Origin: Lachnospiraceae bacterium
GTDB taxonomy: Bacteria > Bacillota > Clostridia > Lachnospirales > Lachnospiraceae
Length of the DNA: 64,000 bases
NCBI GenBank assembly: GCA_910575005.1
Contig: CAJTCL010000016.1
Location: 22,512 to 86,511, forward strand
Reading direction: 5' to 3'
The notes under the pieces were generated by a model, which saw nothing but the letters and a program-made list of their open reading frames with translations, was not told where the DNA came from and searched no databases. A program made the translations under genes and the position numbers. This document shows, in pieces, positions 44,871 through 55,000 of the stretch. Numbering within the stretch: the stretch's first letter is position 1; every line of letters begins with the position of its first letter.

Positions 44871-45647
44871 ATGATTCCTGTCTTATTTCAGGTGCTTTGT
44901 GGTACTGGATTTACATTTTCCATGACTGCTTTGGGGGCAGCTGTGGTATTTTTTTTTCGAGGAGCGATCGGCGAACGATTAAACCGCGCTTTTTTGGGGT
45001 TCGCCTCTGGGGTAATGATGGCGGCTGCGGTTTGGTCTTTGCTGATTCCCGCCATAGAACAGAGCCAGGAACAGGGAATGTTGCCCTGGTTGCCTTCATC
45101 TGCGGGATTTGCTCTGGGTGGAGTATTTTTATATTTAGTGGATAAAATGCTGCCTTGGTTTCATGCCAATTACAAGGAAAGGGAAGCAGGAACGAAGCTT
45201 CTAGTATTGGCAGTGACTGTCCACAATATTCCAGAAGGAATGGCGGTAGGGCTGGCTTTTGTGCTGGCAGGACAGCATTCAGGGGAAGCAGGCTATTTGG
45301 CGGCTGCAATGGGGCTGGCGCTGGGGATTGGTATTCAGAATTTTCCAGAGGGGGCGGCTATTTCCCTGCCGGTTCGTCAAAGCGGTGCCAGTGTCTTTCA
45401 ATCTTTCTTTACAGGCTGTCTGTCTGGGATTGTTGAACCGATTGCAGGTGTATTAGTATTTCTTACCGCATCTGTGGCAGTTCCTTTTATGCCTTGGCTA
45501 TTAGCATTTGCTGCGGGGGCGATGATTTATGTGGTGGCTGATGAGCTGATTCCTCAGGCACAGCCTGATGAGCGCAGCAATGTAGGTACAATTGGCGTAA
45601 TGGCAGGGTTTCTAATTATGATGGTTTTGGATGTAGCTCTGGGATAG
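44871..45647 (+). CDS. ZIP-family metal transporter
   Basis: Imports divalent metals such as zinc, iron or manganese. 258 residues, eight predicted membrane helices. The two metal-site helices are clear: HNIPEGMAVGLAFV (helix 4) and NFPEGAAISLPV (helix 5), each with the E-G and N/H ligands of ZIP proteins; the DEL motif VVADELIPQAQPDE sits in helix 7. Between helices 3 and 4 is a short loop rather than a long His-rich one. Similar to ZupT/GufA. The ribosome binding site lies in a hairpin that could regulate translation. The metal cannot be told from sequence. Confidence 0.93.
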   Translation: MIPVLFQVLCGTGFTFSMTALGAAVVFFFRGAIGERLNRAFLGFASGVMMAAAVWSLLIPAIEQSQEQGMLPWLPSSAGFALGGVFLYLVDKMLPWFHANYKEREAGTKLLVLAVTVHNIPEGMAVGLAFVLAGQHSGEAGYLAAAMGLALGIGIQNFPEGAAISLPVRQSGASVFQSFFTGCLSGIVEPIAGVLVFLTASVAVPFMPWLLAFAAGAMIYVVADELIPQAQPDERSNVGTIGVMAGFLIMMVLDVALG

Positions 45648-45674
45648 AAATTTCTGTTTTTATTATATTTTAGG

Positions 45675-45714
45675 TTACAGCTCACTTGACAGTCAATAGG
45701 AAGACAATCACATG
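45675..45714 (+). repeat. Dispersed 40-base repeat, copy A
   Basis: Starts TTACAGCTCACTTGACAGTC and ends near AATCACATG; 33 of 40 bases match copy B at 57558-57597. Both copies follow a TATTATAT stretch and precede a gene's promoter. Not a known element to me. Confidence 0.5.
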
Positions 45715-45754
45715 CTTGCATACAATCTCAACTTAATCAAGTTTTTTCCAAGGC

Positions 45755-45784
45755 TTGACAATAGGGGAGTAGGAAAATTATAAT
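45755..45784 (+). promoter_or_regulatory. Promoter of the cadherin-like membrane protein gene
   Basis: TTGACA (45755-45760), 18 bases, TATAAT (45779-45784); both boxes perfect. Leader of ~80 bases. Confidence 0.85.
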
Positions 45785-45874
45785 GGTACTGAATATTTGG
45801 AAGATTAATGAATCTAAGTAATATATTGGATGATAAGCAAAAAACAATTTACAGAAAGAAGAAAGGTAAATACT

Positions 45875-48157
45875 ATGAGAAAAACAATTCAGGCAACAGG
45901 TAAATTATGGTTGCTGATTTTGCTGATTGGAATGGTAATGTCAGCACAGGTATATGCCACGGAGGGCACACAGCCAGAGACAGGAGCACAGGGAGCGCAA
46001 GACAATGCTGCTAAGTCCGGGGACAATAGTTTGTCTACCTTGAGCATTTCGCCAGGGACATTGTCTCCGGCATTTCAATATAACAATACCAATTATACTG
46101 CTTCTGTGGGGGAGGAAGTCACCAGTGTAGAGGTCAATGCAAAAACTTCCAATGAAAATGCAGTGGTGGAATCCATATCAGGGAATGCGGATTTAAAAGT
46201 GGGGGAAAATACCATTAGTATTATTGTGAAGGCAGAAAATGGAGTGGTTGCCACTTATAAGATTGTTGTCACACGAGGGGGCGCGGCCGCCCCCGAGGAG
46301 GCACCACAAGGAACACAAGAGAATGGGCAGGAACCTTCACAGGAACCCGAACAAAATGGGGAAGATGCCCCACAGACGCCTGAAGCAAATGGAAATGATG
46401 CGTCTGGGATTACCATAAATGGACATCCTTTTAATCTTGCACCAGTAATTCCAGAGGATGCAGTACCGCAGGATTTTATAAAAATTACCGTAGATTGTCA
46501 GGGGCAGCAGGTAGAAGGATTGAAGTATGATAAGGGAGCCTTGACGTTGGTTTATCTGACTACGCCCAGTACAGAGGTGAAAAATACTTTGGCAGTGTAT
46601 GAGGAGACTAGCAATAAACTCTATCCGTTTCGTAAAGTACAATTCGGGGAAACTAATTATTTAATACTCCTGGATCCTCCGGCAGAGACAGGATTGTCCC
46701 AGGAGTATACACAAGCTACACAGACAATGGAAGGTTTTGAGAATGTGCCGGTATTTGTCCATAGTGTGGGCGAGGCAGATCAAAAGAAAGAGAAAGACAA
46801 AGGAATAGCAGACAGTACAGATTTTTCTCTGGTTTATGGGATGAGTAGTTTTGGAAATATAGGCTGGTATCAGTATGATACGGTGGAATCTAGTTTTCAG
46901 CGTTTAAGATTTACAGGTGAATCTGAGGGGGAACAAGGAGAGGAGCAGGAGGAAGAACCCAGTGTGGAGATGAAGGGGTTACAAAATGCGTATAAGGATT
47001 TGGAAGAACAGTATAATAAGAAAAAAGACTCTTCCAGAAAAACTACTGCGGTAATGATTTTTATTATTGCAGTTTTGGTGGTGGTGATCATAAATTTGAT
47101 TATTCGCAACCGGAAGGATGAAGGGGAAGATTTGGATGATCCTGATGATAGGGAACCGAAACTTAGGCTGAGAAAGCGCTCCCAGAAGACAGGGGATTTT
47201 GACGATGATGAACCAAAATCTCGCAGAAGAAATAAAAAGTCAGGGCAACCAGATGAGGAGGAGAAGAAACCCAGAGCAAAAAAACGTGCGCAGATGAGAA
47301 TAGATGCACAGGAAGATTTGTGGGGAGAGGGAACCGCTTCTGCAAAGACTATTGGTCAGGAAACACGCCCTATGTTTAAACATGACAAAACACATGCTAC
47401 ACAAGGGGGCTTGTCGAAAGGGTCAGCTTCCAGTTCACGCAAGAAATTATCGGAAGCAATGGCATCAAATACTCAAAATAGGCCATCCACTGAGCCAATA
47501 CCAAATGCTCAGAGAAAATCGTCCAAGGCAGCAGCACCAAATTCCCAGAGAAGAATGCCAGAGGAGGTATTGTTTGGTGCTCAAAAAAGGCCACAGGCAG
47601 GATCTGTACCCAGCGGCCAGAGAAGACCATCCGAGGCGGCGGTGCCAAGCAGCCAGAGAAGATCATCTGAAGCAGCAGTACCAGGCAGTCAGAGAAGACC
47701 ATCCGAGGCAGCAGCACCAGGCGGCCAGAGAAGATCGCAGGCTGGGGCAGTTTCTAACCCTCAGAGAAGACCATCTGAGGCGGCATTATCTTCCCAGAAA
47801 GGAACATCCACAGGGCCTGTGTCTAATCCGCAGAGAAGAGCTTCTGAAGCAGCGGCACCAAATCCGCAGAGAAGAGCTTCTGAGGCAGCGGCGCCAAATC
47901 CGCAGAGAAGAGCTTCTGAGGCAGCAGCGCCAAATTCGCAGAGAAGAGCTTCTGAGGCAGCAGCGCCAAATCCGCAGAGAAGAGCTTCTGAAGCAGCAGC
48001 GCCAAATTCGCAGAGAAGACCGCCGGAGGCGGTGTCAGATCCACAGAGGAAACCGTCACCACCAACAACAATAACAGCAGAACCTCATGGAAATCCATCC
48101 ATATTGTCTGAGGAGCTGGATGATGAGTTTGAGGTAATTGATCTGGAAGACTTATAA
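45875..48157 (+). CDS. Membrane protein with cadherin-like domain and long repeat tail
   Basis: 760 residues from ATG 45875 (GAAAGG upstream; an ATG at 45830 is in frame but sits before the site). Signal peptide ending QVYA, then a cadherin-like beta-sandwich (LSTLSISPGTLSPAFQYNN ... YKIVVTR, ~50-140), a Glu/Gln/Pro linker, a second beta-rich region (SGITINGHPFNLAPVIP...), one membrane helix (AVMIFIIAVLVVVIINLII, ~392-411) and a basic cytosolic tail. From ~535 the tail is a 12-residue repeat ASEAAAPNPQRR, five near-identical copies plus many worn ones. Similar domain order suggests surface sensing or anchoring, not an enzyme. Next gene is a GntR regulator. Confidence 0.8.
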   Translation: MRKTIQATGKLWLLILLIGMVMSAQVYATEGTQPETGAQGAQDNAAKSGDNSLSTLSISPGTLSPAFQYNNTNYTASVGEEVTSVEVNAKTSNENAVVESISGNADLKVGENTISIIVKAENGVVATYKIVVTRGGAAAPEEAPQGTQENGQEPSQEPEQNGEDAPQTPEANGNDASGITINGHPFNLAPVIPEDAVPQDFIKITVDCQGQQVEGLKYDKGALTLVYLTTPSTEVKNTLAVYEETSNKLYPFRKVQFGETNYLILLDPPAETGLSQEYTQATQTMEGFENVPVFVHSVGEADQKKEKDKGIADSTDFSLVYGMSSFGNIGWYQYDTVESSFQRLRFTGESEGEQGEEQEEEPSVEMKGLQNAYKDLEEQYNKKKDSSRKTTAVMIFIIAVLVVVIINLIIRNRKDEGEDLDDPDDREPKLRLRKRSQKTGDFDDDEPKSRRRNKKSGQPDEEEKKPRAKKRAQMRIDAQEDLWGEGTASAKTIGQETRPMFKHDKTHATQGGLSKGSASSSRKKLSEAMASNTQNRPSTEPIPNAQRKSSKAAAPNSQRRMPEEVLFGAQKRPQAGSVPSGQRRPSEAAVPSSQRRSSEAAVPGSQRRPSEAAAPGGQRRSQAGAVSNPQRRPSEAALSSQKGTSTGPVSNPQRRASEAAAPNPQRRASEAAAPNPQRRASEAAAPNSQRRASEAAAPNPQRRASEAAAPNSQRRPPEAVSDPQRKPSPPTTITAEPHGNPSILSEELDDEFEVIDLEDL
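47840..48019 (+). repeat. 36-base coding tandem repeat in the membrane protein tail
   Basis: Five units starting at 47840, 47876, 47912, 47948 and 47984, beginning GCTTCTGAGGCAGCAGCGCC with few changes. Degenerate related units extend upstream to about 47480. In frame, so copy number can vary without frameshift. Confidence 0.92.
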
Positions 48158-48173
48158 AAAGGCAGTCAGGTGA

Positions 48174-48560
48174 ATGATGTATATTGAAATAGATTTTAAT
48201 AGCAATGAGGCAATTTATATGCAGCTGCGCAATCAGATTGTGTGGGGAATTGCCACCAACCAGTACCAGGAAGGGGAATCTCTTCCCTCGGTGCGTCAGC
48301 TTGCAGAAAGTATTGGAATTAACATGCATACGGTAAATAAAGCATATCGTGTATTGCGGCAGGAAGGATTTATTCGCCTGGACCGCAGAAATGGCGCGGT
48401 CATTTTCCTGGAGGAAGACAAGAGCCGCACGATACAGGAAATGAAGGATATTATGCAGGTGGTTTTGGCGAAGGCAGTATGCAAAAATATTTCCAGGGTA
48501 GAAGTGCATCAATTGATAGATGAGGTATATGACAGGTTGACAGGAGGGAAAAATGCATAA
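48174..48560 (+). CDS. GntR-family regulator, YtrA type
   Basis: 128 residues: winged-helix DNA-binding domain [45 protein letters not shown] (recognition helix) and [15 protein letters not shown] (wing), then a short helical tail with no ligand domain. This is the YtrA subfamily, normally regulating ABC transporters or its own operon. ATGATG start at 48174/48177 with CAGG upstream. The end overlaps clpC by 8 bases, so it is coupled with clpC and may regulate it, in place of CtsR which is absent here. Confidence 0.88.
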   Translation: MMYIEIDFNSNEAIYMQLRNQIVWGIATNQYQEGESLPSVRQLAESIGINMHTVNKAYRVLRQEGFIRLDRRNGAVIFLEEDKSRTIQEMKDIMQVVLAKAVCKNISRVEVHQLIDEVYDRLTGGKNA

Positions 48561-51009
48561 GCAGTATACAGAGCAGGCAAAAAAAGCGCTGGAGCTTGCC
48601 GAAAAAATATCCAGAAAATTAAAACATAACTATGTGGGAACAGAACATATCCTTGCCGGTTTGCTCCAGCAGAAAAATGGAGTGGCAGCGCAGGTGCTGT
48701 CAGATAATCAGGTGGATGCGAGCAAGCTTTTGGAAATGATTGAGGAGCTGATTGCACCTGGTGAGGGAATGATACTGGCGGAGACAGACGGCTATTCTCC
48801 CAGAACCCAAAAAATGCTGGAAACGGCACGAAAAGAAGCTGCTCATTTTGGAAGCGAAGAAATAGGGACAGAACATTTATTATTATCAATGTTAAAGGAA
48901 AATGAGTCTGCGGCTGTTCGGCTCTTAAATACAATGAATATTAATTTGCAGAAATTGTATGTGGATCTTTTGGTAGCGATGGGAGCCGAAGGAAGTTTTT
49001 CCAGGGAGGAACTAAAATCGGCAAAGGGCAGAAAGAGAAATCTTGATGCAACACCTGTGTTAGACCAGTATTCCAGAGATTTGACACGGCTGGCGCTGGA
49101 AGGCCAGCTTGACCCTGTGATTGGCAGGGAGGAAGAGATTCGGCGGGTGATTCAGATTTTAAGCCGCCGCGGTAAAAATAATCCCTGTCTGATTGGAGAA
49201 CCAGGGGTAGGAAAAACGGCCATTGCTGAGGGGCTTGCACAGCAGATTTCTATGGGATTGGTGCCAGAATCGGTAGCTGGCAAGCGGGTAATTACCTTGG
49301 ATTTGTCCAGTATGATTGCCGGTTCCAAGTATCGGGGAGAGTTTGAGGAACGCATTAAAAAAGTAATCCGAGAAGTAATCAGTGCCGGAAATATTTTACT
49401 GTTTATGGATGAACTGCACACGATTATCGGTGCCGGAGGAGCAGAAGGAGCTATGGATGCCTCCAATATTTTAAAACCTTATCTGGCCAGAGGAGAGCTG
49501 CAGATGATCGGCGCCACTACAGTGGAAGAATACCGAAAATATATTGAGAAGGATGCAGCTTTAGAGCGGCGTTTTCAGCCAGTTATGGTGGAAGAGCCTT
49601 CTGTGGAGCGAACGATCGAGATTTTAAAAGGTCTGCGCAAATTTTATGAAAAGCATCATCAGGTAGTGATTACAGATGAAGGGTTAGAGGCCGCTGCCAA
49701 GCTTTCCGAGCGCTATATTTCCGATCGTTTTCTGCCAGACAAGGCAATTGACTTAATGGATGAGGCATCGGCTCGCGTCCGCATTGAGGGCGTTAAATCT
49801 TCCGTAGAGTTACAAGATATTTCCATTGAAATCAATCGTGTCTCACAGGAGATGGAAGAGGCAATTCAAAATATGGATCTGGAACTGGCCTCCAAGCTTC
49901 GCCAAGAGAAGGAGGAGCTGCAGCAGGATTATAACAAATTACAGAAAAAAGCCAAAAAATCTTTAAAACAGAAGCGTACAGAAGTGGGAGAGAATGAAAT
50001 TGCAGAAGTAGTAGCACAATGGACCAAGATCCCTGTGAAAAAGCTCGCTGAGGAGGAAACAGCTAGGCTGCGAAAGTTAGAGAGTGTACTGCATAAGCGT
50101 GTGATTGGCCAGGAAGATGCAGTCAGTGCGGTTGCCAGGGCTGTACGTCGGGGCAGAGTGGGATTAAAAGATCCAGGGCGCCCAATTGGTTCTTTTCTGT
50201 TTTTAGGGCCGACTGGTGTGGGTAAGACAGAGATTTCTAAGGCTTTGGCGGAGGCAATGTTTGGCAGTGAAGAATCTATGATACGAGTAGATATGTCAGA
50301 ATATATGGAAAAACATAGTGTCTCTAAGATGATTGGCTCCCCGCCCGGATATGTGGGATATGACGAGGGAGGACAGCTCAGTGAAAAAGTAAGACGCAAT
50401 CCATATTCTGTAATTTTGTTTGATGAGATTGAGAAAGCCCATCCCGATGTATTTAATATTTTGCTGCAGGTGCTGGATGATGGACATATTACCGATGCCC
50501 AGGGCAGAAAGGTAGACTTTAAGAATACAGTGATTATTATGACTTCTAATGCCGGAGCGCAATCTATTATTGAGCCCAAAGCTTTAGGATTTGCCTCTGT
50601 GGAAGATGCAAAGCTGGATTATGACCGCATGAAAGGAAGTGTTATGGAGGAGGTTCGCAGAATCTTCAAACCTGAATTTTTAAATCGAATTGATGAGACG
50701 ATTGTCTTCCATGCCTTGACCAAGGAGGACATGAAACAGATTGTCACTCTGATGGTTAAGACACTAGTAGAACGCTGTAAAAAGCAGATGGGGATTACAC
50801 TGCAGATCAATGGCAGTGTCAAGAGCCATATTGTGGAAACAGCATATGAGCCAAAATATGGCGCACGTCCTCTGCGCAGAAAAATTCAAAATGAGATTGA
50901 GGATGGACTTGCGGAGGAGGTTCTTGCCGGCAGGGTAAAAACTGGGGATCAAGTGGATGTGACCATGCGCAAAAAAGAAGTTGCATTTATTGTCAAGAAG
51001 AAAAATTAG
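48553..51009 (+). CDS. clpC: ATP-dependent Clp protease ATPase subunit ClpC
   Basis: Unfoldase partner of ClpP in protein quality control. 818 residues: N-domain double repeat ([25 protein letters not shown] and its second copy around [12 protein letters not shown]), first AAA+ with Walker [16 protein letters not shown] (~215), a middle coiled segment with two Glu/Lys-rich helices (~410-475), second AAA+ with [14 protein letters not shown] (~552), sensor regions and a C-terminal D2-small domain. The [20 protein letters not shown] block is conserved. No mcsA, mcsB or ctsR genes are nearby, unlike in Bacillus. Expressed with the upstream GntR gene. Confidence 0.97.
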   Translation: MHKQYTEQAKKALELAEKISRKLKHNYVGTEHILAGLLQQKNGVAAQVLSDNQVDASKLLEMIEELIAPGEGMILAETDGYSPRTQKMLETARKEAAHFGSEEIGTEHLLLSMLKENESAAVRLLNTMNINLQKLYVDLLVAMGAEGSFSREELKSAKGRKRNLDATPVLDQYSRDLTRLALEGQLDPVIGREEEIRRVIQILSRRGKNNPCLIGEPGVGKTAIAEGLAQQISMGLVPESVAGKRVITLDLSSMIAGSKYRGEFEERIKKVIREVISAGNILLFMDELHTIIGAGGAEGAMDASNILKPYLARGELQMIGATTVEEYRKYIEKDAALERRFQPVMVEEPSVERTIEILKGLRKFYEKHHQVVITDEGLEAAAKLSERYISDRFLPDKAIDLMDEASARVRIEGVKSSVELQDISIEINRVSQEMEEAIQNMDLELASKLRQEKEELQQDYNKLQKKAKKSLKQKRTEVGENEIAEVVAQWTKIPVKKLAEEETARLRKLESVLHKRVIGQEDAVSAVARAVRRGRVGLKDPGRPIGSFLFLGPTGVGKTEISKALAEAMFGSEESMIRVDMSEYMEKHSVSKMIGSPPGYVGYDEGGQLSEKVRRNPYSVILFDEIEKAHPDVFNILLQVLDDGHITDAQGRKVDFKNTVIIMTSNAGAQSIIEPKALGFASVEDAKLDYDRMKGSVMEEVRRIFKPEFLNRIDETIVFHALTKEDMKQIVTLMVKTLVERCKKQMGITLQINGSVKSHIVETAYEPKYGARPLRRKIQNEIEDGLAEEVLAGRVKTGDQVDVTMRKKEVAFIVKKKN

Positions 51010-51083
51010 ACTGGCAAAGAGAAGAAATGTATAGTATAATAGAATAATAACACAGGACAAGATGTCAACAGGAGGATAGTAAA

Positions 51084-51500
51084 ATGGCTGTAGTAGAAGA
51101 ACTGATTCGTACGGAGAATAATGACACTCTTAGCTTTGGAAATTATAAGCTGGATTCCAAGTCAAAGCTGGATAATTTTGCATTTGGTGGAGATTTGTAT
51201 AAGGTAAAGACGTTTAAGGAGATTACCAAGCTGGAGCGAAATGGCATGTTTGTATATGAATCTGTTCCAGGAACCACAGTGAATCAGCTTATGGTGACAG
51301 ACAGTAAAGTTGCATTTCAGGTGGAGGGGCCGGAGGATGCGCAGATTACCCTGGAGCTGGAAGAACAGACAGAATATAAGGTATTGGTGGATAATGTGGA
51401 TGCGGGACAGATGAAGACGAATCTTGGGGGAAAATTAAGTCTCAGTGTGGAATTAAATGAAGATACACCAGTCTCTGTTACAATTGAGAAGATTGGTTAG
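51084..51500 (+). CDS. Conserved small Lachnospiraceae protein (often labelled endosialidase)
   Basis: 138 residues, cytosolic, beta-rich, Glu/Val-rich with one hydrophobic repeat (TLSFGNYKLDSKSKLDNF; GDLYKVKTFKEITKLERNGM). It belongs to a set of near-identical proteins in this family carried in databases as endosialidase, but no sialidase Asp-box or catalytic motif is visible here and I do not accept that function. Preceded by CAACAGGAGGATAGT, and possibly its own promoter TGGCAA - 17 bases - TATAAT at 51012-51040. The true role is unknown. Confidence 0.8.
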   Translation: MAVVEELIRTENNDTLSFGNYKLDSKSKLDNFAFGGDLYKVKTFKEITKLERNGMFVYESVPGTTVNQLMVTDSKVAFQVEGPEDAQITLELEEQTEYKVLVDNVDAGQMKTNLGGKLSLSVELNEDTPVSVTIEKIG

Positions 51501-51583
51501 AGATAATTTAAAATGATGCTACACAGTCACAGTTTTATACCAGCCGCTTGGCGGTATGTGGCTGTTATAATGGGAATGAATAA

Positions 51584-51632
51584 GACTGCTGCAGAGTTGA
51601 GTGATCACTCTGCGGCAGTTTTTTATTTTTTC
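51584..51632 (+). terminator. Rho-independent terminator
   Basis: GACTGCTGCAGAGT (51584-51597) pairs with ACTCTGCGGCAGTT (51607-51620) with one mismatch, followed by TTTTTTATTTTTT. Ends the small-protein transcript; the flanks could also terminate minus-strand transcription. Confidence 0.92.
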
Positions 51633-51680
51633 ACTTTTCAAATATATATATATGTTTAAGTGCTTTCTGGTCTAAAAAGA

Positions 51681-51709
51681 TTGACAGTAAGTACGCTTTT
51701 CGGTAAAAT
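51681..51709 (+). promoter_or_regulatory. Promoter of the GH43 gene with a long leader
   Basis: TTGACA (51681-51686), 17 bases, TAAAAT (51704-51709). Transcription would start near 51716, so the leader is ~340 bases before ATG 52059. I see no known riboswitch or intact leader peptide in it; the only other open frame (~51775-51908) has no start or ribosome binding site. Confidence 0.7.
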
Positions 51710-52058
51710 ATTACTAAAATAATAAAAATTTTTTACTGTTTCATATCAAAGCATTAAGACTATCGTAAAGCGAAAACAGTAAAAATGACCATTCAGAAAA
51801 AGAGAGCTGGAAAAAGTTGTATTTGAAAGTGTGCCCTTATGATACCGAAAAGCGTCAGAAAATATATAGATCTTATTTTAAGGAGGTTTGTGTAAAGGTT
51901 AAGAAATAATCCTAAGTAGGCAATTATGAAACTCAATAATTTCAGGAATTTAATATACAATATAAAAATAGTTTCCGAAACAGTATATAAAATCCTGAGG
52001 ATTTCGTAGTTTTGTAATTATCTAATAAATTATTCAAGAAGGGAAAGGAGAAGAGAGT

Positions 52059-55000
52059 ATGAAAAAAAATTGGAAAAGCAGATGCCTTGCCTGGGTGCTC
52101 GCGGGCACAACGGTATTTTCTGGTTTCCCAGCGATCTCAGCCTATGCAGAGACAACAGAACCGGCAAAACTAGCAGATTTTAATTTTGATGTTGGGGCGG
52201 TAGATGGAAAATATCAAGGAGGGAACGCACTAGGGGTGACAAATGGCGATTGTCAGACCCAGGTGAAAGTAAGCAAGGATAAGGCCTTGTATCTCAATGG
52301 CGTCGATAGCTTTTTAAACATCACTACAGCAGACGGCAAGAGCCTTCTTGCAGGAAAAGAAAACATTACAATTTCTTATGATGCCAAGCCAGAAAATGGC
52401 AGCAAGAGCTGGACATTCTTTGCAGCGCCCAATGCAAATCAGCAGAAATATAATGAAGAGCATTATTTAGGAGTATTGCATACGAAATCGAATCTAAGGG
52501 TAGAACGATATAACAATTCAGGAAAAAGACCCGATGACACATTGGAAACTACGGTAGGTGGAGCATGGACCCATGTGGATCTAGTCGTTTCCGAGACAGA
52601 AACAAAACTGTATGTTGATGGTGTTATGGTAAAGAAGTCAAACAGTAATTACAAGCTCAGCGATATTATCGGAACACAGGGAGTACTCCAGGTTGGAAAG
52701 GCAAACTGGGAGTCTGGAGAGTATTACAAAGGCTTGATTGATAATTACAGAATTTATGATGGTATTTTGTCTGAGGAAGCAATTCAGGCTCAATATCAGG
52801 AATTTCGTGATACGATAGACTCTATTGAAAATATGACGGCAATCCAGAAAGATTATGAGGCGTTAGAGTTGCTCAATATGGATGATGTGCGTGGAAATCT
52901 GCCATTAATTCGAGAGGGAAAATATGGCTCAAAGATTGAGTGGACCTCCAGCAAACCAGAAGTAATCACAGATTCCGCAGAGGGTGGACTGTACGATGGC
53001 GGAATTGTCACCCGCCCCAATGCAGGCAGCCAGCCGCAGGAGGTGACATTGACCGCTCGTTTGACGGAAGTGGATCCTGTATCACCGTCGCAGGGTGCGC
53101 AGACTAAGACAAAGACATTTGATGTGACAGTACAGCCCAAAGAGGCAAATCTTGATACAGATTATACAGGAGGCTATTTGTGGGCAAACTTTGGTACCAA
53201 TGGCGGATATGAGAAAATTTTCTTTGGCTATAGTAAAGATGGATTGGAGTGGAAAAAGATCAATAAAGTGGATGGGGTTTCCCAGCCAATTTTAAAGAAT
53301 AATGCACCAGGCAGTGATCTTGGTGTTCGTGATCCGCATCTGATTCGTTCCGCAGAAGGAGATAAATATTGGATTATCGGTACCGATCTTCATGCAGAGG
53401 GCGGCGGCACTGGCGGTTCCGGTTGGGATCAGTATGGTGCCAGCCAGAATATTGTAGTTTGGGAATCTAAGGATTTGGTAACTTGGAGTGAACCGCGCCT
53501 TGTCTATGCTGGTTTTGAACATGCAGGCTGTGTCTGGGCGCCAGAGGCTATTTATGACGATACTACTGGTGATTATGTAGTTTATTGGTCGGCCAGGGAC
53601 TATACTAAGAAAGACACAGAGGAAAATGCCCTCCGTGTCTATGTGTGCCGCACTAGAGATTTTAATACGTTTTCCGAGCCTCAAGTATGGCTGAGTGAGG
53701 ATCAGGACACCGGTAAAGAAGTTAATATTATTGACAGCACCATTGTAAAAGACAATGGAAAGTTTTACCGTTTCTCTACCTCTGACTGGAATACTGTAAT
53801 AGATGTCAGTGATACTTTGGATACGGAAGATGTACTGGATGTCAGAAATGGGGAACAGAAGAGTACGCCTAAGGGTTCCTGGACACGTCTGGTAACAAGA
53901 AGCGGCAGTGAGGCAGCGGGATTTGACGGAAGAGAAGGATTGACCGTTTATCAGCTTCCTGACGGACGTTTCTGTGTGATGGGAGATAACCAGGGATATA
54001 AAGCCTTTGTGACAGATGATTTGAGCAGTGGTAAATTTACGACAGAAACTGCCAATTTTGTGGATGGCAAATTCCGTCATGGAACTGTAGTGCGCCTGTC
54101 AAAAACAGAGGAAGCACGAATTTTAGAGGCATTTAAAGACAGAACTACGATTGTGCCAGACGAGCCAATTCAGGAACCAGTCCTGACTTATGATTTTGAG
54201 CAAGATCTGGGAAAAACACAGATGACTGATACAGCTACTGGAGATGCTTCTAAGGATAATGGAAAGTTGTATGGCAAAGCACAAGTTGTCTTTGATGAAG
54301 AAACGAAGAGCAATGTGTTAAAGCTGGACGGTTCTGAGGGCGCTTATGCAGAGATTCCCCAGGGATTTTTTGATAATCGCAATTTCATGAGTATTTCTAT
54401 GGATGTAAAATCAGAGAAGGACAGCGGCAATTTCTTTACCTTTGCCTATGGCAAAGACAGTACTAAGTATAATTTCCTGCGGGTACGCGGAACAGAGGTG
54501 CGTAATGCCATTACCACAGGCAGTTATACTGCTGAGAAGGATGTCAAGGCAAGCGGAGCTCTCACCGGAAAATGGCAAAATGTAGTGATTGTGATAGAGG
54601 GAGTTAATATGAAGCTCTATCTGGATGGTAGTCTTGTGGATGAAAATGAGAATACAGAAGTAATCACTGCTGCTCTGGGAACTGATCTGTTAGCTTATTT
54701 GGGAAAATCTTTTTATCAAGATAGTTATTTTAAGGGATGTTTTGATAATTTCAAGGTCTATAACCGTGCGCTGACAGAAGAAGAAATTGTTGCTGCAGTG
54801 GTTGATAAGGTTCCACTGTTAAAGAACACAGTGATTGGCACAATCCCAGACAATCCTTTGGATTTGAGAGGTACGGATGATCATACGGCAGTTACTTCTG
54901 TGATTGACCGAGAGAAAAAGGAGATTAACTCCTATGTACGCCGGGGAACAAATCTGAAGGCAGTTCCTGTGACACTCAGTCTTTTGACAAAGGATGCTAC

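Noticed and set aside
47304..48074. 256-residue plus-strand open frame of Arg/Glu/Gln-rich repeats
   Set aside because: Out-of-frame reading of the 36-base repeat in the membrane protein gene.
51084..51500. Endosialidase annotation for the 138-residue protein
   Set aside because: No sialidase catalytic or Asp-box motif; the name seems carried by habit.
51775..51908. Open frame in the GH43 leader (KLYLKVCPYDTEKRQ...)
   Set aside because: No start codon with a ribosome binding site; length ~45 codons is within chance.
53292..54080. 262-residue minus-strand open frame inside the GH43 gene
   Set aside because: Shadow of the plus-strand gene; no recognisable domain or start signal.
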